From Desulfobacterales bacterium (GTDB lineage: Bacteria > Desulfobacterota > Desulfobacteria > Desulfobacterales > RPRI01): a stretch of DNA of 58,223 bases. Positions 35,782 to 45,255 of the stretch are shown in pieces. The position numbers and the translations under genes are program-made. The number at the start of each line of letters is the position of its first letter. The first letter of the stretch is position 1. Below the pieces are notes generated by a model. It worked only from the letters and a program-made list of their open reading frames with translations. It was not told where the DNA came from and made no database searches. The DNA is taken from positions 1-58,223 of the forward strand of contig JAGVOC010000287.1 in assembly GCA_020052975.1 (NCBI GenBank), read 5' to 3'.

Positions 35782-35935
35782 TAGTGAATAGTCCGAAGGC
35801 TGAAGGCGTGATGGCCAGGGATTAGGGGTCAGTAGTCAGGGGACAAAAAAGGTGTAAGATGGTGGGTTTTTTCACTTGAACCCTCGAATCCTTGAACCCT
35901 TGAATCCTTTATTAACACTTAAAATTTAAAGCTTG
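35782..35935. repeat. Word-repeat stretch between murG and murC
   Basis: The words GTGAATAGTGAATAGTCCGA, ATTAGGGGTCAGTAGTCAGG and CTTGAACCCTCGAATCCTTG follow each other. The last set is shared with 18937-18980 and 52480-52510. No gene or terminator is visible, although it falls inside the dcw cluster. Confidence 0.6.
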
Positions 35936-35943
35936 ATTCAACC

Positions 35944-37341
35944 ATGTATCTAAAAAAATACCATATACATTTTGTCGGAATCGGCGGAATCGGCATGAGC
36001 GGTATAGCCGAACTCCTTCTCAATTTGGGCTATGAGGTTTCAGGTTCGGATTCAGCTTCAACCGATATAACCGATCGTCTGAAAAACCTTGGAGGCACCA
36101 TATTCAGGGGGCATAGAGGAGAGCAGATAGAGGGGGCAGACGTGGTCGTAACATCTTCTGCAATCGGCCCCGGCAACCCTGAAGTGGTTGCCGCATCTCA
36201 GGTTTCAATCCCAGTTATACCAAGAGCTGAAATGCTGGCTGAACTGATGCGTTTAAAATACAGTATCGCTGTTGCCGGGGCCCACGGAAAAACAACAACT
36301 ACTTCCATAATAGCATCTGTATTAGCAAAAGGAGATTTAGATCCGACAGTTGTTATCGGTGGCAAATTAAAGAGCATAGGCTCAAATGCCCTGCTTGGAC
36401 AGGGAAATTTCATTGTTGCCGAGGCTGATGAAAGCGATGGCTCTTTCCTTAAATACTCCCCTGCAATTGCTGTAGTCACCAACATAGACAAAGAGCACCT
36501 CGATTATTACAAGGATATCAATGCCATTAAAGAAGTTTTTCTCAGTTTTATAGACAGAATACCCTTTTACGGGCTTGCGGTTCTTTGCCTCGATAACGAG
36601 TCTGTTCAGGAGATAATCCCGAGAATAAAAAAACGCTACACCACTTATGGAATGAGCTCTCAGGCAGATTTTCAGGCTAAAAATGTTTTGATTGACGGTT
36701 TAACGAGCACTTATACGGTTTATCATCATGGAAAATCTTTGGGTGAAATAGCCCTGAATCTGCCCGGGATTCACAATGTATATAATTCTCTGGCGAGCAT
36801 TGCGGTTGGCCTTGAACTCGACATTCCCTTCGATGTCATCAAGAAAGCGCTCGAAACTTTGCAGGGTGTTCAGAGAAGACTTGAAATCAAAGGTGAAGCG
36901 AAGGGAATTCTCGTTGTTGATGATTATGGTCACCATCCTACAGAAATCAAGACCACATTGCAGGCTGCAAAGGAGAGCTGGCCGGAAAGACGCCTTGTCG
37001 TTATTTTTCAGCCGCACCGTTATACGAGGACAAAAGCCCTGTTTGATGATTTCACCCGCGCTTTTTATCAATCCGATTACCTTGTTATTCTCCCCATCTA
37101 TTCGGCAGGGGAAAACATAATAGAGGGGGTTGATTCGAAGATCCTGTGCGAAGAGATAGCAGCCCATGGTCATAAAGAAGTTTTTTTCATGGAGGGGCAC
37201 GAAAAAGCGGTTGCATTTCTTCTAAGAGAGTTAAAAGAAAATGACATATTGCTGACTCTCGGGGCCGGAGATGTCTGGAAAGCTGGGATGGGTGTTCTGG
37301 AATCTTTAAAAAAAGAAAAGATCAGGAAAAAGAAAAAATAG
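35944..37341 (+). CDS. murC: UDP-MurNAc:L-alanine ligase MurC
   Basis: This 465-aa first Mur ligase has the N-terminal UDP-binding fold [17 protein letters not shown], the ATP loop [45 protein letters not shown] and [13 protein letters not shown], a clear MurC set. No strong ribosome site is seen before ATG 35944, which follows a repeat stretch, so initiation may be weak. murB follows after one base. Confidence 0.96.
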   Translation: MYLKKYHIHFVGIGGIGMSGIAELLLNLGYEVSGSDSASTDITDRLKNLGGTIFRGHRGEQIEGADVVVTSSAIGPGNPEVVAASQVSIPVIPRAEMLAELMRLKYSIAVAGAHGKTTTTSIIASVLAKGDLDPTVVIGGKLKSIGSNALLGQGNFIVAEADESDGSFLKYSPAIAVVTNIDKEHLDYYKDINAIKEVFLSFIDRIPFYGLAVLCLDNESVQEIIPRIKKRYTTYGMSSQADFQAKNVLIDGLTSTYTVYHHGKSLGEIALNLPGIHNVYNSLASIAVGLELDIPFDVIKKALETLQGVQRRLEIKGEAKGILVVDDYGHHPTEIKTTLQAAKESWPERRLVVIFQPHRYTRTKALFDDFTRAFYQSDYLVILPIYSAGENIIEGVDSKILCEEIAAHGHKEVFFMEGHEKAVAFLLRELKENDILLTLGAGDVWKAGMGVLESLKKEKIRKKKK

Positions 37342-37342
37342 A

Positions 37343-38293
37343 ATGTCTATCGATAAAGATTCAATAAACTGGCTGAATAATCTATTGGGAAGCAGCATAA
37401 AATTAGGCGAGCCCATGTCAATGCACACTTATTTCAGGGTTGGCGGTCCGGCTGATGCTTTTATATGCCCTGACAATGTTGAAAAACTGCGCGAAGTATT
37501 GTGCTGGGCAAGAGAAAAAAGAATTCCACTTACTGTTATAGGAGATGGTTCAAACCTTGTTGTAAGGGATAAAGGAATCCCCGGAATCGTTATAGTCCTG
37601 ACAAAATGTCTCAACGAAATTTCCCATTCCGGCAGAAACGGAGAATCCGTCCTGATTAAGGCCATGGCTGGTGTCAGAACACAAACTCTTTGCCTCTTTG
37701 CAATAGAAGAAGGGCTGTCGGGAATAAATTTTGCGCTCGGGATCCCCGGAACTGTTGGCGGAGCCATAATAATGAACGCCGGCACATCTTCAGGTTCCAT
37801 ATCGGATGTTCTGGATTCGGTGAATGTTATGCTCTCCTCTGGAACCATGTTGAGGATAAAACGGGAAGAACTCGATTTTTCATATAGAAAACTCTCCTGG
37901 GATAAAAATTTTACAAAGTCGCACCAGGGAGAACCCATAATAATTGACGGCTGCTTCAGGCTCTTTCAGTCGGATCCGGTTGAACTGAAAAATGAGGCTA
38001 GAGCTATTTTAAAAAAAAGAAGGGATAACCAGCCAACCGGAACGGCAAGCGCGGGATGTTTTTTTAAGAATCCGCCTTCAGGTAAAACAGCCGGCCAGCT
38101 TATTGAGATGGCCGGGCTTAAAGGAACGCGAATAGGTGGCGCAGAAGTTTCGGTAAGGCACGCCAATTTCATAGTAAACACAGGCACTGCGTCTGCTTCC
38201 GACATACTCGGACTTATGCAATTAATACAGGAAACGGTATTAAAAATATTTAATATCTACCTTGAACCAGAGGTTAAAATTGTTGGAGTTTAA
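37343..38293 (+). CDS. murB: UDP-N-acetylenolpyruvoylglucosamine reductase MurB
   Basis: This 316-aa FAD enzyme reduces UDP-GlcNAc-enolpyruvate to UDP-MurNAc with NADPH. It has MHTYFRVGGPADA, IGDGSNLVVRD, GIPGTVGGAIIMNAG (FAD site), the catalytic Ser in ASAGCFFKNP, and the late HANFIVN. The short type II-like form lacks the extra Tyr loop of E. coli MurB. It begins just after murC, and its last bases overlap the proposed ftsQ start. Confidence 0.95.
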   Translation: MSIDKDSINWLNNLLGSSIKLGEPMSMHTYFRVGGPADAFICPDNVEKLREVLCWAREKRIPLTVIGDGSNLVVRDKGIPGIVIVLTKCLNEISHSGRNGESVLIKAMAGVRTQTLCLFAIEEGLSGINFALGIPGTVGGAIIMNAGTSSGSISDVLDSVNVMLSSGTMLRIKREELDFSYRKLSWDKNFTKSHQGEPIIIDGCFRLFQSDPVELKNEARAILKKRRDNQPTGTASAGCFFKNPPSGKTAGQLIEMAGLKGTRIGGAEVSVRHANFIVNTGTASASDILGLMQLIQETVLKIFNIYLEPEVKIVGV

Positions 38294-39137
38294 ACAAACA
38301 AAGAAAAAGCATTACAGAAACAGGCATTATAGAAAAAAGGGCGTCGGAATCAAGGAGCGCATCATCTTCTATCTGAAGATAATGCTTGCGCTTACAGTCA
38401 TGCCTGCTATCAGCCTGATCTGTATATTCGGGTACGACTGCCTCACCCAATGTGAATATTTCAGAGCAAAAACTATTGCTGTTGAAGGAAATCAGATTCT
38501 GTCCGAAGAGGAAGTAATTAAAGAGACTCTTATAAAACCCGGAGATAATATCCTCTCGGTAAATCTCTCAAAGGTAAGAAAACAGCTTATGGCAAATAGA
38601 TGGATAGCTGAAGCCGAAGTGATCAGAAAAATTCCTTCCGGCATCATTGTGAGAATAAAGGAGCACAAACCTCTTGCTGTCCTTGATCTTGGAAAAGAGT
38701 TTTTACTCAATGAACATGGGGAAGTTTTTAAAGAAAAAACAACAACAGACACAGAGAGCCTTCCCTTGGTAAAAGGTCTTAAATTTTCCGATTTAAGTTT
38801 AAGTGGTGCAAAAAGAAGCCCGTCTTTTAATGCAGTAATGACTGTACTGAAACTTGGCCAGAAGCCCGAAAGCATTCTTCCCAATAGTTCGATTACCCTG
38901 ATAAATGTGGACAGGGAAATTGGGCTTACGGTTTTTGCTTTCGATAAAACCATCAAGCTCGGATACAATAATTATCTCGATAAGTATGAAAGGCTGGAAA
39001 AAGTCTTTTACCATGTAAAAAATGGCCGGGACTTCTCTGATTTTGAAACTGTCGATCTTAATAACCTGAGCCGCATAGTTATTTGCCCTGCAGCCACTCC
39101 CGCTGAAGAGCCCAAAGAATATAAGAAGGAGATATAA
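38280..39137 (+). CDS. ftsQ: Cell division protein FtsQ
   Basis: This is a bitopic division protein: a very basic cytoplasmic tail (KKKHYRNRHYRKKG), one membrane helix, and a periplasmic POTRA domain (FRAKTIAVEGNQILSEEEVI, then VIRKIPSGIIVRIKEHKPLA) followed by a beta domain. FtsQ recruits FtsL/FtsB and links them to the divisome. The frame is open from a TTG at 38262, but AGAGG at 38269-38273 suits the TTG at 38280 (or 38283) better. It overlaps murB and is followed after one base by ftsA. Confidence 0.9.
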   Translation: MLEFKQTKKKHYRNRHYRKKGVGIKERIIFYLKIMLALTVMPAISLICIFGYDCLTQCEYFRAKTIAVEGNQILSEEEVIKETLIKPGDNILSVNLSKVRKQLMANRWIAEAEVIRKIPSGIIVRIKEHKPLAVLDLGKEFLLNEHGEVFKEKTTTDTESLPLVKGLKFSDLSLSGAKRSPSFNAVMTVLKLGQKPESILPNSSITLINVDREIGLTVFAFDKTIKLGYNNYLDKYERLEKVFYHVKNGRDFSDFETVDLNNLSRIVICPAATPAEEPKEYKKEI

Positions 39138-39138
39138 A

Positions 39139-40365
39139 ATGCCGGTACGGGAGAACATCATTGTCGGTCTTGACATCGGAACAACAAAAATCTGTGCGGT
39201 GGTTGGTGAATTGGCCGATAATTCTATAAACATAATCGGGATTGGCACCCATCCTTCGATAGGACTCAGGAAAGGGGTTGTTGTTAATATTGAATCTACT
39301 GTCGATTCCATTAAAAAGGCGGTTGAAGAAGCGGAACTTATGGCAGGATGCGAAATTTCTTCCGTCTATGCCGGAATCGCAGGAGGCCATATTACCGGAT
39401 TCAACAGCCGCGGTATTGTTGCCATCAAAGGCCCGGAGATAACCCAACAGGATGTGGAACGTGTTATTGATGCCGCCAGAGCAGTAGCAATACCAATGGA
39501 CCGTGAAGTAATACATGTGCTTCCTCAGGAATATATGGTCGACGAGCAGGCCGGGATACAGAATCCCGTAGGCATGTCTGGGGTAAGGCTTGAAGCAAAA
39601 ATTCATATTGTAACAGGTGCCGTAACATCCGCTCACAACATAGTAAAATGCGCAAACCGTTCAGGTCTTGACGTGTGCGACATAGTGCTTGAGGCCCTTG
39701 CTTCGGGAGAAGCAGTGTTGACCGAAGAAGAAAAGGAGCTTGGCACAGCGCTTCTTGATCTTGGAGGAGGTACAACGGATCTTGCAGTTTTTTCAGGGAA
39801 AAACATAAAACACACTTTTGTTCTTGCTCTCGGAGGGAATAATCTTACCAATGACATCGCGGTCGGATTACGTGCCCCGCTTCAAGAAGCAGAAAAAATC
39901 AAAATAAAATACGGGGGCTGTGTCGCAAGGAATATACATAGCGATGAAATGATTGAAGTCCCTGGAATGGGAGGGCGCACACCGAGGAAACTCCCTCGCC
40001 AGATACTGGGTGAAATTCTTGAGCCCCGTATGGAAGAGATTTTCACGCTTATTAACAGAGAAATTTACAGGGCCGGACAGGAAAACTCAATACCTTCGGG
40101 TGTTGTTCTTACAGGAGGCTCCGCACTGTTAACAGACGTGACTGAAATAGCAGAATCAGTTTTTAATCTTCCAACCCGTCTTGGAAAACCTATGGGAATA
40201 GGCGGCCTTGTTGACGTGGTTAACAACCCTATGTACGCAACAGGGGTTGGCCTTGTTTTATACGGAGCAAAAAACCAAACCCAGAAGAAATTTCGAATTC
40301 GTGACGGAAACATATTCAACAGAGTTATGAACAGAATGAAAAAATGGTTTAATGATGTCATTTAA
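39139..40365 (+). CDS. ftsA: Cell division protein FtsA
   Basis: This 408-aa actin-like protein tethers FtsZ to the membrane. It has VGLDIGTTKICAVVGE (phosphate 1), the family's 1C subdomain (SIGLRKGVVVNIE), LLDLGGGTTDLAVF and VLTGGSALL, and ends in an amphipathic helix (NRVMNRMKKWFNDVI) that serves as the membrane anchor. A strong AAGGAGA precedes ATG 39139. ftsZ follows 58 bases downstream. Confidence 0.96.
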   Translation: MPVRENIIVGLDIGTTKICAVVGELADNSINIIGIGTHPSIGLRKGVVVNIESTVDSIKKAVEEAELMAGCEISSVYAGIAGGHITGFNSRGIVAIKGPEITQQDVERVIDAARAVAIPMDREVIHVLPQEYMVDEQAGIQNPVGMSGVRLEAKIHIVTGAVTSAHNIVKCANRSGLDVCDIVLEALASGEAVLTEEEKELGTALLDLGGGTTDLAVFSGKNIKHTFVLALGGNNLTNDIAVGLRAPLQEAEKIKIKYGGCVARNIHSDEMIEVPGMGGRTPRKLPRQILGEILEPRMEEIFTLINREIYRAGQENSIPSGVVLTGGSALLTDVTEIAESVFNLPTRLGKPMGIGGLVDVVNNPMYATGVGLVLYGAKNQTQKKFRIRDGNIFNRVMNRMKKWFNDVI

Positions 40366-40423
40366 AATACTTATTCAATTTGGTTTCAGCAACATTTCAT
40401 TTATTTCATGGGGGGGGTGAAAT

Positions 40424-41611
40424 ATGTTTACCATTGTAGAAAATGAAAACCAGGCAAGAATTAAGGTTATCGGTGTCGGTGGTGCTGGAGGAAATGCTAT
40501 TAACAACATGATTTCCTCGAACCTGGCAGGTGTCAAGTTCATTACAGCAAATACCGATGTCCAGGCTCTTGAAAAATCAATGGCTCCGGTCAAAATTCAA
40601 ATCGGCGAAAAACTTACCCAGGGACTTGGAGCAGGCGCTATGCCTCAAATTGGCCGGGACGCCGCGTTTGAGACTGAAGAAATAATCAGGAAATCCCTTG
40701 AAGGCAGCCATATGGTCTTTATAACCGCTGGTTTCGGTGGAGGAACCGGAACGGGGGCTGCTCCTGTCATAGCCAAAATTTGCAAGGAGATGGGAGCACT
40801 TACTGTGGCGGTGATTACAAAGCCATTCTCATTTGAGGGTAAAAAACGCATGAAGCAGGCCGAAGAGGGAATAAATGAACTCAAAAAATTCGCAGATACG
40901 GTAATTACTATTCCTAATGACAGGATGAGAGGGCTTGCTTCAAAAAATGCCAAAATGATAGAGATGTTCAGAAAGGCGGATGAAGTTCTGCTTCATTCCG
41001 TAAAAGGCATAACAGACCTTATCATGATGCCCGGCCTTGTTAACCTCGATTTTGCCGACGTAAAGACCACGATGTCCAAGGCTGGCTTGGCAATTATGGG
41101 TATTGGTGTGGGAAGCGGTGATAACAGAGCAGTTGAAGCAGCTGAACGTGCCATATCACATCCGTTGCTTGAAGACATTTCAATCAAGGGTGCAAAAGGC
41201 GTGTTAATGAACATCACATGCGGCAGCGATCTCACCATGGAAGAAATGGCTGAAGCTTCAGATCGGATTTTCAGTGAAGTCGGAGAAGATGCTGATATAA
41301 TATGGGGCACAGCTGTTGATGACAGCCTCGGCGATGAGTTGAGGGTAACAGTTATTGCGACAGGCATAGGCTCTCCCCAGGCAGAAAGCAAAAACGAAGC
41401 AAAAGAGGAAAAATTTCAGGCAAGAGGAAAAGTCCGGAGTCTTACAATAGAAGATATGAAGACGGCTGCCAACTATGACGTTCCTACTTTCATCCGCCAG
41501 AAAGAAGCTGCCGGTGAATCAGGAGGCGCAACATACAGAGGTTATAAAGGGTTGGTTATTGACAACAACGATCTTGATGTCCCGACATTTTTAAGGAAAA
41601 AAGCGGATTAG
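40424..41611 (+). CDS. ftsZ: Cell division GTPase FtsZ
   Basis: This 395-aa tubulin homologue has VIGVGGAGGNAINNM, the signature GGGTGTG at 105-111, the T7 loop NLDFADVKTTM, and a conserved C-terminal peptide LDVPTFLRKKAD that binds FtsA. A second PTF segment (YDVPTFIRQKE) about 25 residues earlier partly duplicates this tail. GGGGGGGTGA precedes ATG 40424. It is the last division gene of the cluster. Confidence 0.97.
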   Translation: MFTIVENENQARIKVIGVGGAGGNAINNMISSNLAGVKFITANTDVQALEKSMAPVKIQIGEKLTQGLGAGAMPQIGRDAAFETEEIIRKSLEGSHMVFITAGFGGGTGTGAAPVIAKICKEMGALTVAVITKPFSFEGKKRMKQAEEGINELKKFADTVITIPNDRMRGLASKNAKMIEMFRKADEVLLHSVKGITDLIMMPGLVNLDFADVKTTMSKAGLAIMGIGVGSGDNRAVEAAERAISHPLLEDISIKGAKGVLMNITCGSDLTMEEMAEASDRIFSEVGEDADIIWGTAVDDSLGDELRVTVIATGIGSPQAESKNEAKEEKFQARGKVRSLTIEDMKTAANYDVPTFIRQKEAAGESGGATYRGYKGLVIDNNDLDVPTFLRKKAD

Positions 41612-41657
41612 ACATTCAGAAGAATTGAAACTCCTTGCCGCAGGCAACAGTTTATTT

Positions 41658-43364
41658 ATGCCCTGGAGAAAAGACAAAAAACCGAGGGATTTTTCAAGAT
41701 CCGAGACAGGGGCTGTCCGTAAACAATGGAGAGGACACATCAGGGTAGCTCTTGTCTATCCCAATACTTATGAAGTTGGGATGTCAAATCTCGGTTTTCA
41801 GACGGTTTATGACATTTTAAACGGGCTTGATCATCTTTTGTGTGAAAGGGCTTTTCTCCCTGAAAGCAATACAGACCCGATAAAAACAATTGAAACATCA
41901 AGACGGCTGGCCGATTTTGACATAATCGCGTTTTCAGTATCTTTTGAAAACGATTTTTCAAACATTCTTTCGATTCTCGAAAGAGCAGGACTCCCCCTTA
42001 AAGCCATTGAAAGAGGAACCCCCCACCCTCTTATTATGGCAGGGGGAGTTGCCTGCTTTATAAACCCGGAACCTGTTTCCCAGTATATCGACTGTTTCAT
42101 AATGGGCGAAGCAGAAGGAACTATTGAAAGTTTCTTCGCCTACTTTGAGCCTGGAACAGAAAAAAGTGAGGTTCTCCAAAAAATCGCAAAGCATGTGCCA
42201 GGCACATATGTCCCGGCACTTTATGAAACGTCCTATAACAAAGATGGAACCCTTCACTCTTTTTATCCCATTATAGATGTGCCGGAAAAAATCAAACGGA
42301 TTTATTGTGAAGATATTTCCCTAAAACGTACCTGCAGCAAAATCATATCCGAAGCGACAACCTTTGACAGGACTTTTTTAATCGAAGTATCGAGGGGATG
42401 TCCTCATGGCTGCAGATTTTGCAGCGCAGGTTACATTTACAGGCCTCCAAGATTCAGAGATATTTCGTCCCTGATAAAGTGCCTTGATCATGGAATCGCC
42501 GAAACAAACAAAATAGGATTTATCGGTGCTGCGGTTTCCGATTTTCCTGATATTGCAGAACTTTGTAACACGGCTCAGAAAAAGGGCGCTAAAATATCTT
42601 TCAGTTCCCTTAGAGCTGACGCTCTTTCCAAAGAGCTTGTCGCCGCTCTTAAAAAAGGCGGGGTTAAGACAGCAACTATAGCTCCCGATGCCGGTTCACA
42701 GCGCATGCGCGACGTTATCAATAAGGGAATAAACGAGGACCAAATCTTAGCCGCCGCGGAAACTATAGTTGAAGGAGGTATTCCGAACATTAAACTATAC
42801 TTTATGATCGGGCTTCCCTCTGAAACCATGGATGATGTTGAAGCGATATCAACCCTTTGCAGGCAAATAAAGAAAAGTTTTCTTGCTTCAAGCAGAAAGA
42901 AAAAACGCATAGGACAAATTACGGTAAGCGTCAACCCGTTTGTCCCAAAACCCTTCACTCCTTTTCAGTGGGTTGCGATGGATGGATTACCTTCCCTGAA
43001 AAACAAGATTTTACACATTAAAGACGGTCTGAAAAAGGAAGCAAATGTCAGGATAGATGCAGAATCTCCGAAAAGAAGCTATATCCAGGCCCTGATTTCA
43101 AGAGGTGACCGCAGAGTAGCGGAAATTTTATCACTTGCAAATTCAAACGGAGGAAATTGGACTAAAGCATTTAAGTCATGGCCCTTGAATTCCGACTTTT
43201 ATGTTTACAGGGAAAGGCCTTTTGATGAAATACTCCCATGGGATTTTATAGATCATGGGATTAAAAAATCTTTTTTCATAAAAGAATACAAAAAAGCCCT
43301 GTTGCAAAAAGTATCCCCGCCCTGCCCCATGAATTCATGCAGAAAATGCGGTGTTTGTAAATAA
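41658..43364 (+). CDS. B12-binding-like radical SAM protein, TIGR03960 type
   Basis: This ~568-aa radical SAM protein has an N-terminal cobalamin-binding-like domain starting RVALVYPNTYEVGMSNLGFQ, the cluster motif CPHGCRFCSAG, a core continuing with APDAGSQRMRDVINKG, and a Cys-rich end (CPMNSCRKCGVCK). It resembles the TIGR03960 family, whose reaction is not established as far as I know. The frame is open from TTG 41625 without a clear ribosome site; I use ATG 41658 (MPWRKD), also weakly supported. It follows ftsZ closely and precedes the cytochrome-Rnf operon. Confidence 0.82.
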   Translation: MPWRKDKKPRDFSRSETGAVRKQWRGHIRVALVYPNTYEVGMSNLGFQTVYDILNGLDHLLCERAFLPESNTDPIKTIETSRRLADFDIIAFSVSFENDFSNILSILERAGLPLKAIERGTPHPLIMAGGVACFINPEPVSQYIDCFIMGEAEGTIESFFAYFEPGTEKSEVLQKIAKHVPGTYVPALYETSYNKDGTLHSFYPIIDVPEKIKRIYCEDISLKRTCSKIISEATTFDRTFLIEVSRGCPHGCRFCSAGYIYRPPRFRDISSLIKCLDHGIAETNKIGFIGAAVSDFPDIAELCNTAQKKGAKISFSSLRADALSKELVAALKKGGVKTATIAPDAGSQRMRDVINKGINEDQILAAAETIVEGGIPNIKLYFMIGLPSETMDDVEAISTLCRQIKKSFLASSRKKKRIGQITVSVNPFVPKPFTPFQWVAMDGLPSLKNKILHIKDGLKKEANVRIDAESPKRSYIQALISRGDRRVAEILSLANSNGGNWTKAFKSWPLNSDFYVYRERPFDEILPWDFIDHGIKKSFFIKEYKKALLQKVSPPCPMNSCRKCGVCK

Positions 43365-43406
43365 AAAAGATTTAAAGCTATTTTTTAATGTGCTAGTGGA
43401 AATATG

Positions 43407-43430
43407 CTCAATAATTGAGAGTTGTTTTTT
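43407..43430 (+). terminator. Weak hairpin plus T-run before the cytochrome gene
   Basis: CTCAATAATTGAG (five-base stem, three-base loop) is followed by AGTTGTTTTTT. The stem is short and AT-rich, so termination would be partial at best. It would separate the radical SAM transcript from the cytochrome-Rnf operon. Confidence 0.35.
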
Positions 43431-43460
43431 CTGATATATCTCGGAAGGATATTAATAAAA

Positions 43461-43907
43461 ATGCTTTTAAATAAGGAACTTAGACTGGCTTTTTATCTGG
43501 CTGTTGTTCTGTTTATTGTTGGTACTGTTTGTTATGCAGCCTTTCCGGCCAAAACACATGTGCAGCCGGTTAGGATCATGTTCAAAACTCTTGCCGGAAA
43601 AGTTCTTTTCGATCATAAAGCACATACTTCAGAAAAAGGCTATGCCCTTTCTTGTGGAGACTGCCACCATCATCCTGAAGGAGATGATGCTTCTGCCAGT
43701 GCCTGCGGTGAATGCCACATCAATTCAGAAGATAACGCACCAGCTCCAAAAAAATGCCTTGAATGCCACGATTCCGGAGATTTTGAAGGCGTTGATTTGA
43801 CAAAAAGAACCGATGCATTTCACCAGCAGTGCGACAGCTGTCATGAAAAAGCTGATGCCGGTCCCAAGGAAAAAGAGAAAAGATGTAACTGGTGTCATAT
43901 TATGTAA
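43461..43907 (+). CDS. Five-haem c-type cytochrome, cytochrome c3/c7-like
   Basis: This 148-aa protein has an N-terminal hydrophobic helix (about 9-30) serving as signal or anchor, then five CxxCH haem sites: CGDCH, CGECH, CLECH, CDSCH and CNWCH. The first is preceded by FDHKAHTSEKG, the usual cytochrome c3/c7 context with a distal His. It would lie in the periplasm, probably membrane-bound. ATG 43461 follows GGAAGGA; the longer TTG frame has no site. It is the first gene of the rnf operon; multihaem cytochromes occur at this place in other sulfate reducers and in Methanosarcina, where they exchange electrons with Rnf. Confidence 0.9.
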   Translation: MLLNKELRLAFYLAVVLFIVGTVCYAAFPAKTHVQPVRIMFKTLAGKVLFDHKAHTSEKGYALSCGDCHHHPEGDDASASACGECHINSEDNAPAPKKCLECHDSGDFEGVDLTKRTDAFHQQCDSCHEKADAGPKEKEKRCNWCHIM

Positions 43908-43977
43908 GCCGGAAACCAGACTTCCATGCTGTCATGAATCCGAGTGCGCAATTGCGTTAATAAAAGGTAATAAATAC

Positions 43978-45255
43978 ATGAAAAAACGACCATTCATATG
44001 CCTCAGCGAACCACATCTGGAATATGACGTTATCGAACCAGGCTGCGAACTGAAAGTCATTCCCATTCCGCAAAAAGCAGTTCTTTTTTCCGGTAAGGCC
44101 TATGACAAAAAAGGTTCTCCTTTATTTAAAGAAGGCGACAGGGTAAAAACAGGGCAAAAATTGATTCTTTATGCCGACTCGGAAGAGTATATTATTTCTA
44201 CAGTTACAGGCACTATATCTTCTGTTTCTCCATATGCCGGAGATTTTGGGAAATCCTGCACATCTGTTCAGATTGACGTTTCTGAAGATGAGACTGATGA
44301 TGCTTTCGGAAAGGCATCTGCGGACCAGAGCATTGAAACCGTCAGGAACTATCTTTCATCCCTGCCGGGCAACTTGCCCATAAAATCATTATTAGATCCA
44401 GGCAATAAAATTGACACAATAGTTATTACCGGCGTTGATTCTGATTTACTGGTAGTAACCAGTCAGTATATTGTTAACTCAAAAATGGAACATATAATAA
44501 AAGGTATAAAAATATTAAAATCGATCCCTGGTATTAACAATATAGTACTTGCGGTAAGAAGAGACTCGCTTCAGGGGTATGGCAATATCGGAGCAGAAGT
44601 AAAAAATATCAGCACAAGATATCCATCAGCTTTTCGGCAGCTTGTTATAAAAGAATCTCTCGACAGGATAGTTCCGGCAGGAAAAAAGCCTGAAGATATA
44701 GGAGTCTGTGTTATTAATGCAGAAGCGGTTGCATCTATAGGAATTGCCTTCTTGCATAACACTATTCCAACAGATAAAATTCTCACATTAATAAACAAGG
44801 ACGGCGCCAAAAAACTCGTTTCAGCAAGAATGGGAACTCCTATAGGCGATATTCTTAAAGCCTTCAACATTACTTTAAATCATGGGGACCGCTTGATCCT
44901 CGGAGGGCCGATGGTCGGTTCTCCCGTATATTCAGAGGATTATCCGGTTTTGCCTGATACTGATGCAATAATGGTTCAGGATAAAAATTACATACAGCCG
45001 GTTTCAGATTATCCATGCATAAACTGCGGTGACTGTATAAGAATATGCCCGGCTAATATTCCTGTAAATATGCTTATAAGATACCTTGAAGCAAAAATGT
45101 ACCGGCAGGCCGCAGAGGAATATGATCTTTATTCCTGCATAGAATGCGGACTTTGCAGTTATGTCTGCGTATCAAGGATGCCAATATCACAATATATCAG
45201 GCTTGCCAAATACGAACTTGCCGGAATTAACACAGCGGAGGCGGCGAATGCCTAA
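43978..45255 (+). CDS. rnfC: RnfC-like subunit lacking the NADH/FMN motifs
   Basis: This 425-aa cytoplasmic subunit keeps the RnfC architecture: a barrel-sandwich start, a middle domain, an SLBB-like part (LGTPIG equivalent MGTPIGDIL, LGGPMVG) and two ferredoxin-like Cys sets (347, 350, 353, 357 and 387, 390, 393, 397; the second ends CV, not CP). The region that in canonical RnfC reads GLGGAGFPT...ECEPY is here SLPGNLPIKS...DSDLLVV at about 128-160, and the downstream YPSGG(A/E)KQ is YPSAFRQ. NADH and FMN binding are therefore doubtful. ATG 43978 has AAAGGT upstream; the frame before it overlaps the cytochrome gene. Confidence 0.88.
   Translation: MKKRPFICLSEPHLEYDVIEPGCELKVIPIPQKAVLFSGKAYDKKGSPLFKEGDRVKTGQKLILYADSEEYIISTVTGTISSVSPYAGDFGKSCTSVQIDVSEDETDDAFGKASADQSIETVRNYLSSLPGNLPIKSLLDPGNKIDTIVITGVDSDLLVVTSQYIVNSKMEHIIKGIKILKSIPGINNIVLAVRRDSLQGYGNIGAEVKNISTRYPSAFRQLVIKESLDRIVPAGKKPEDIGVCVINAEAVASIGIAFLHNTIPTDKILTLINKDGAKKLVSARMGTPIGDILKAFNITLNHGDRLILGGPMVGSPVYSEDYPVLPDTDAIMVQDKNYIQPVSDYPCINCGDCIRICPANIPVNMLIRYLEAKMYRQAAEEYDLYSCIECGLCSYVCVSRMPISQYIRLAKYELAGINTAEAANA

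Noticed and set aside
43813..43977. N-terminal extension of RnfC over the cytochrome gene
   Set aside because: It overlaps the haem-motif region of the cytochrome frame; ATG 43978 has a ribosome site and gives the usual RnfC start.
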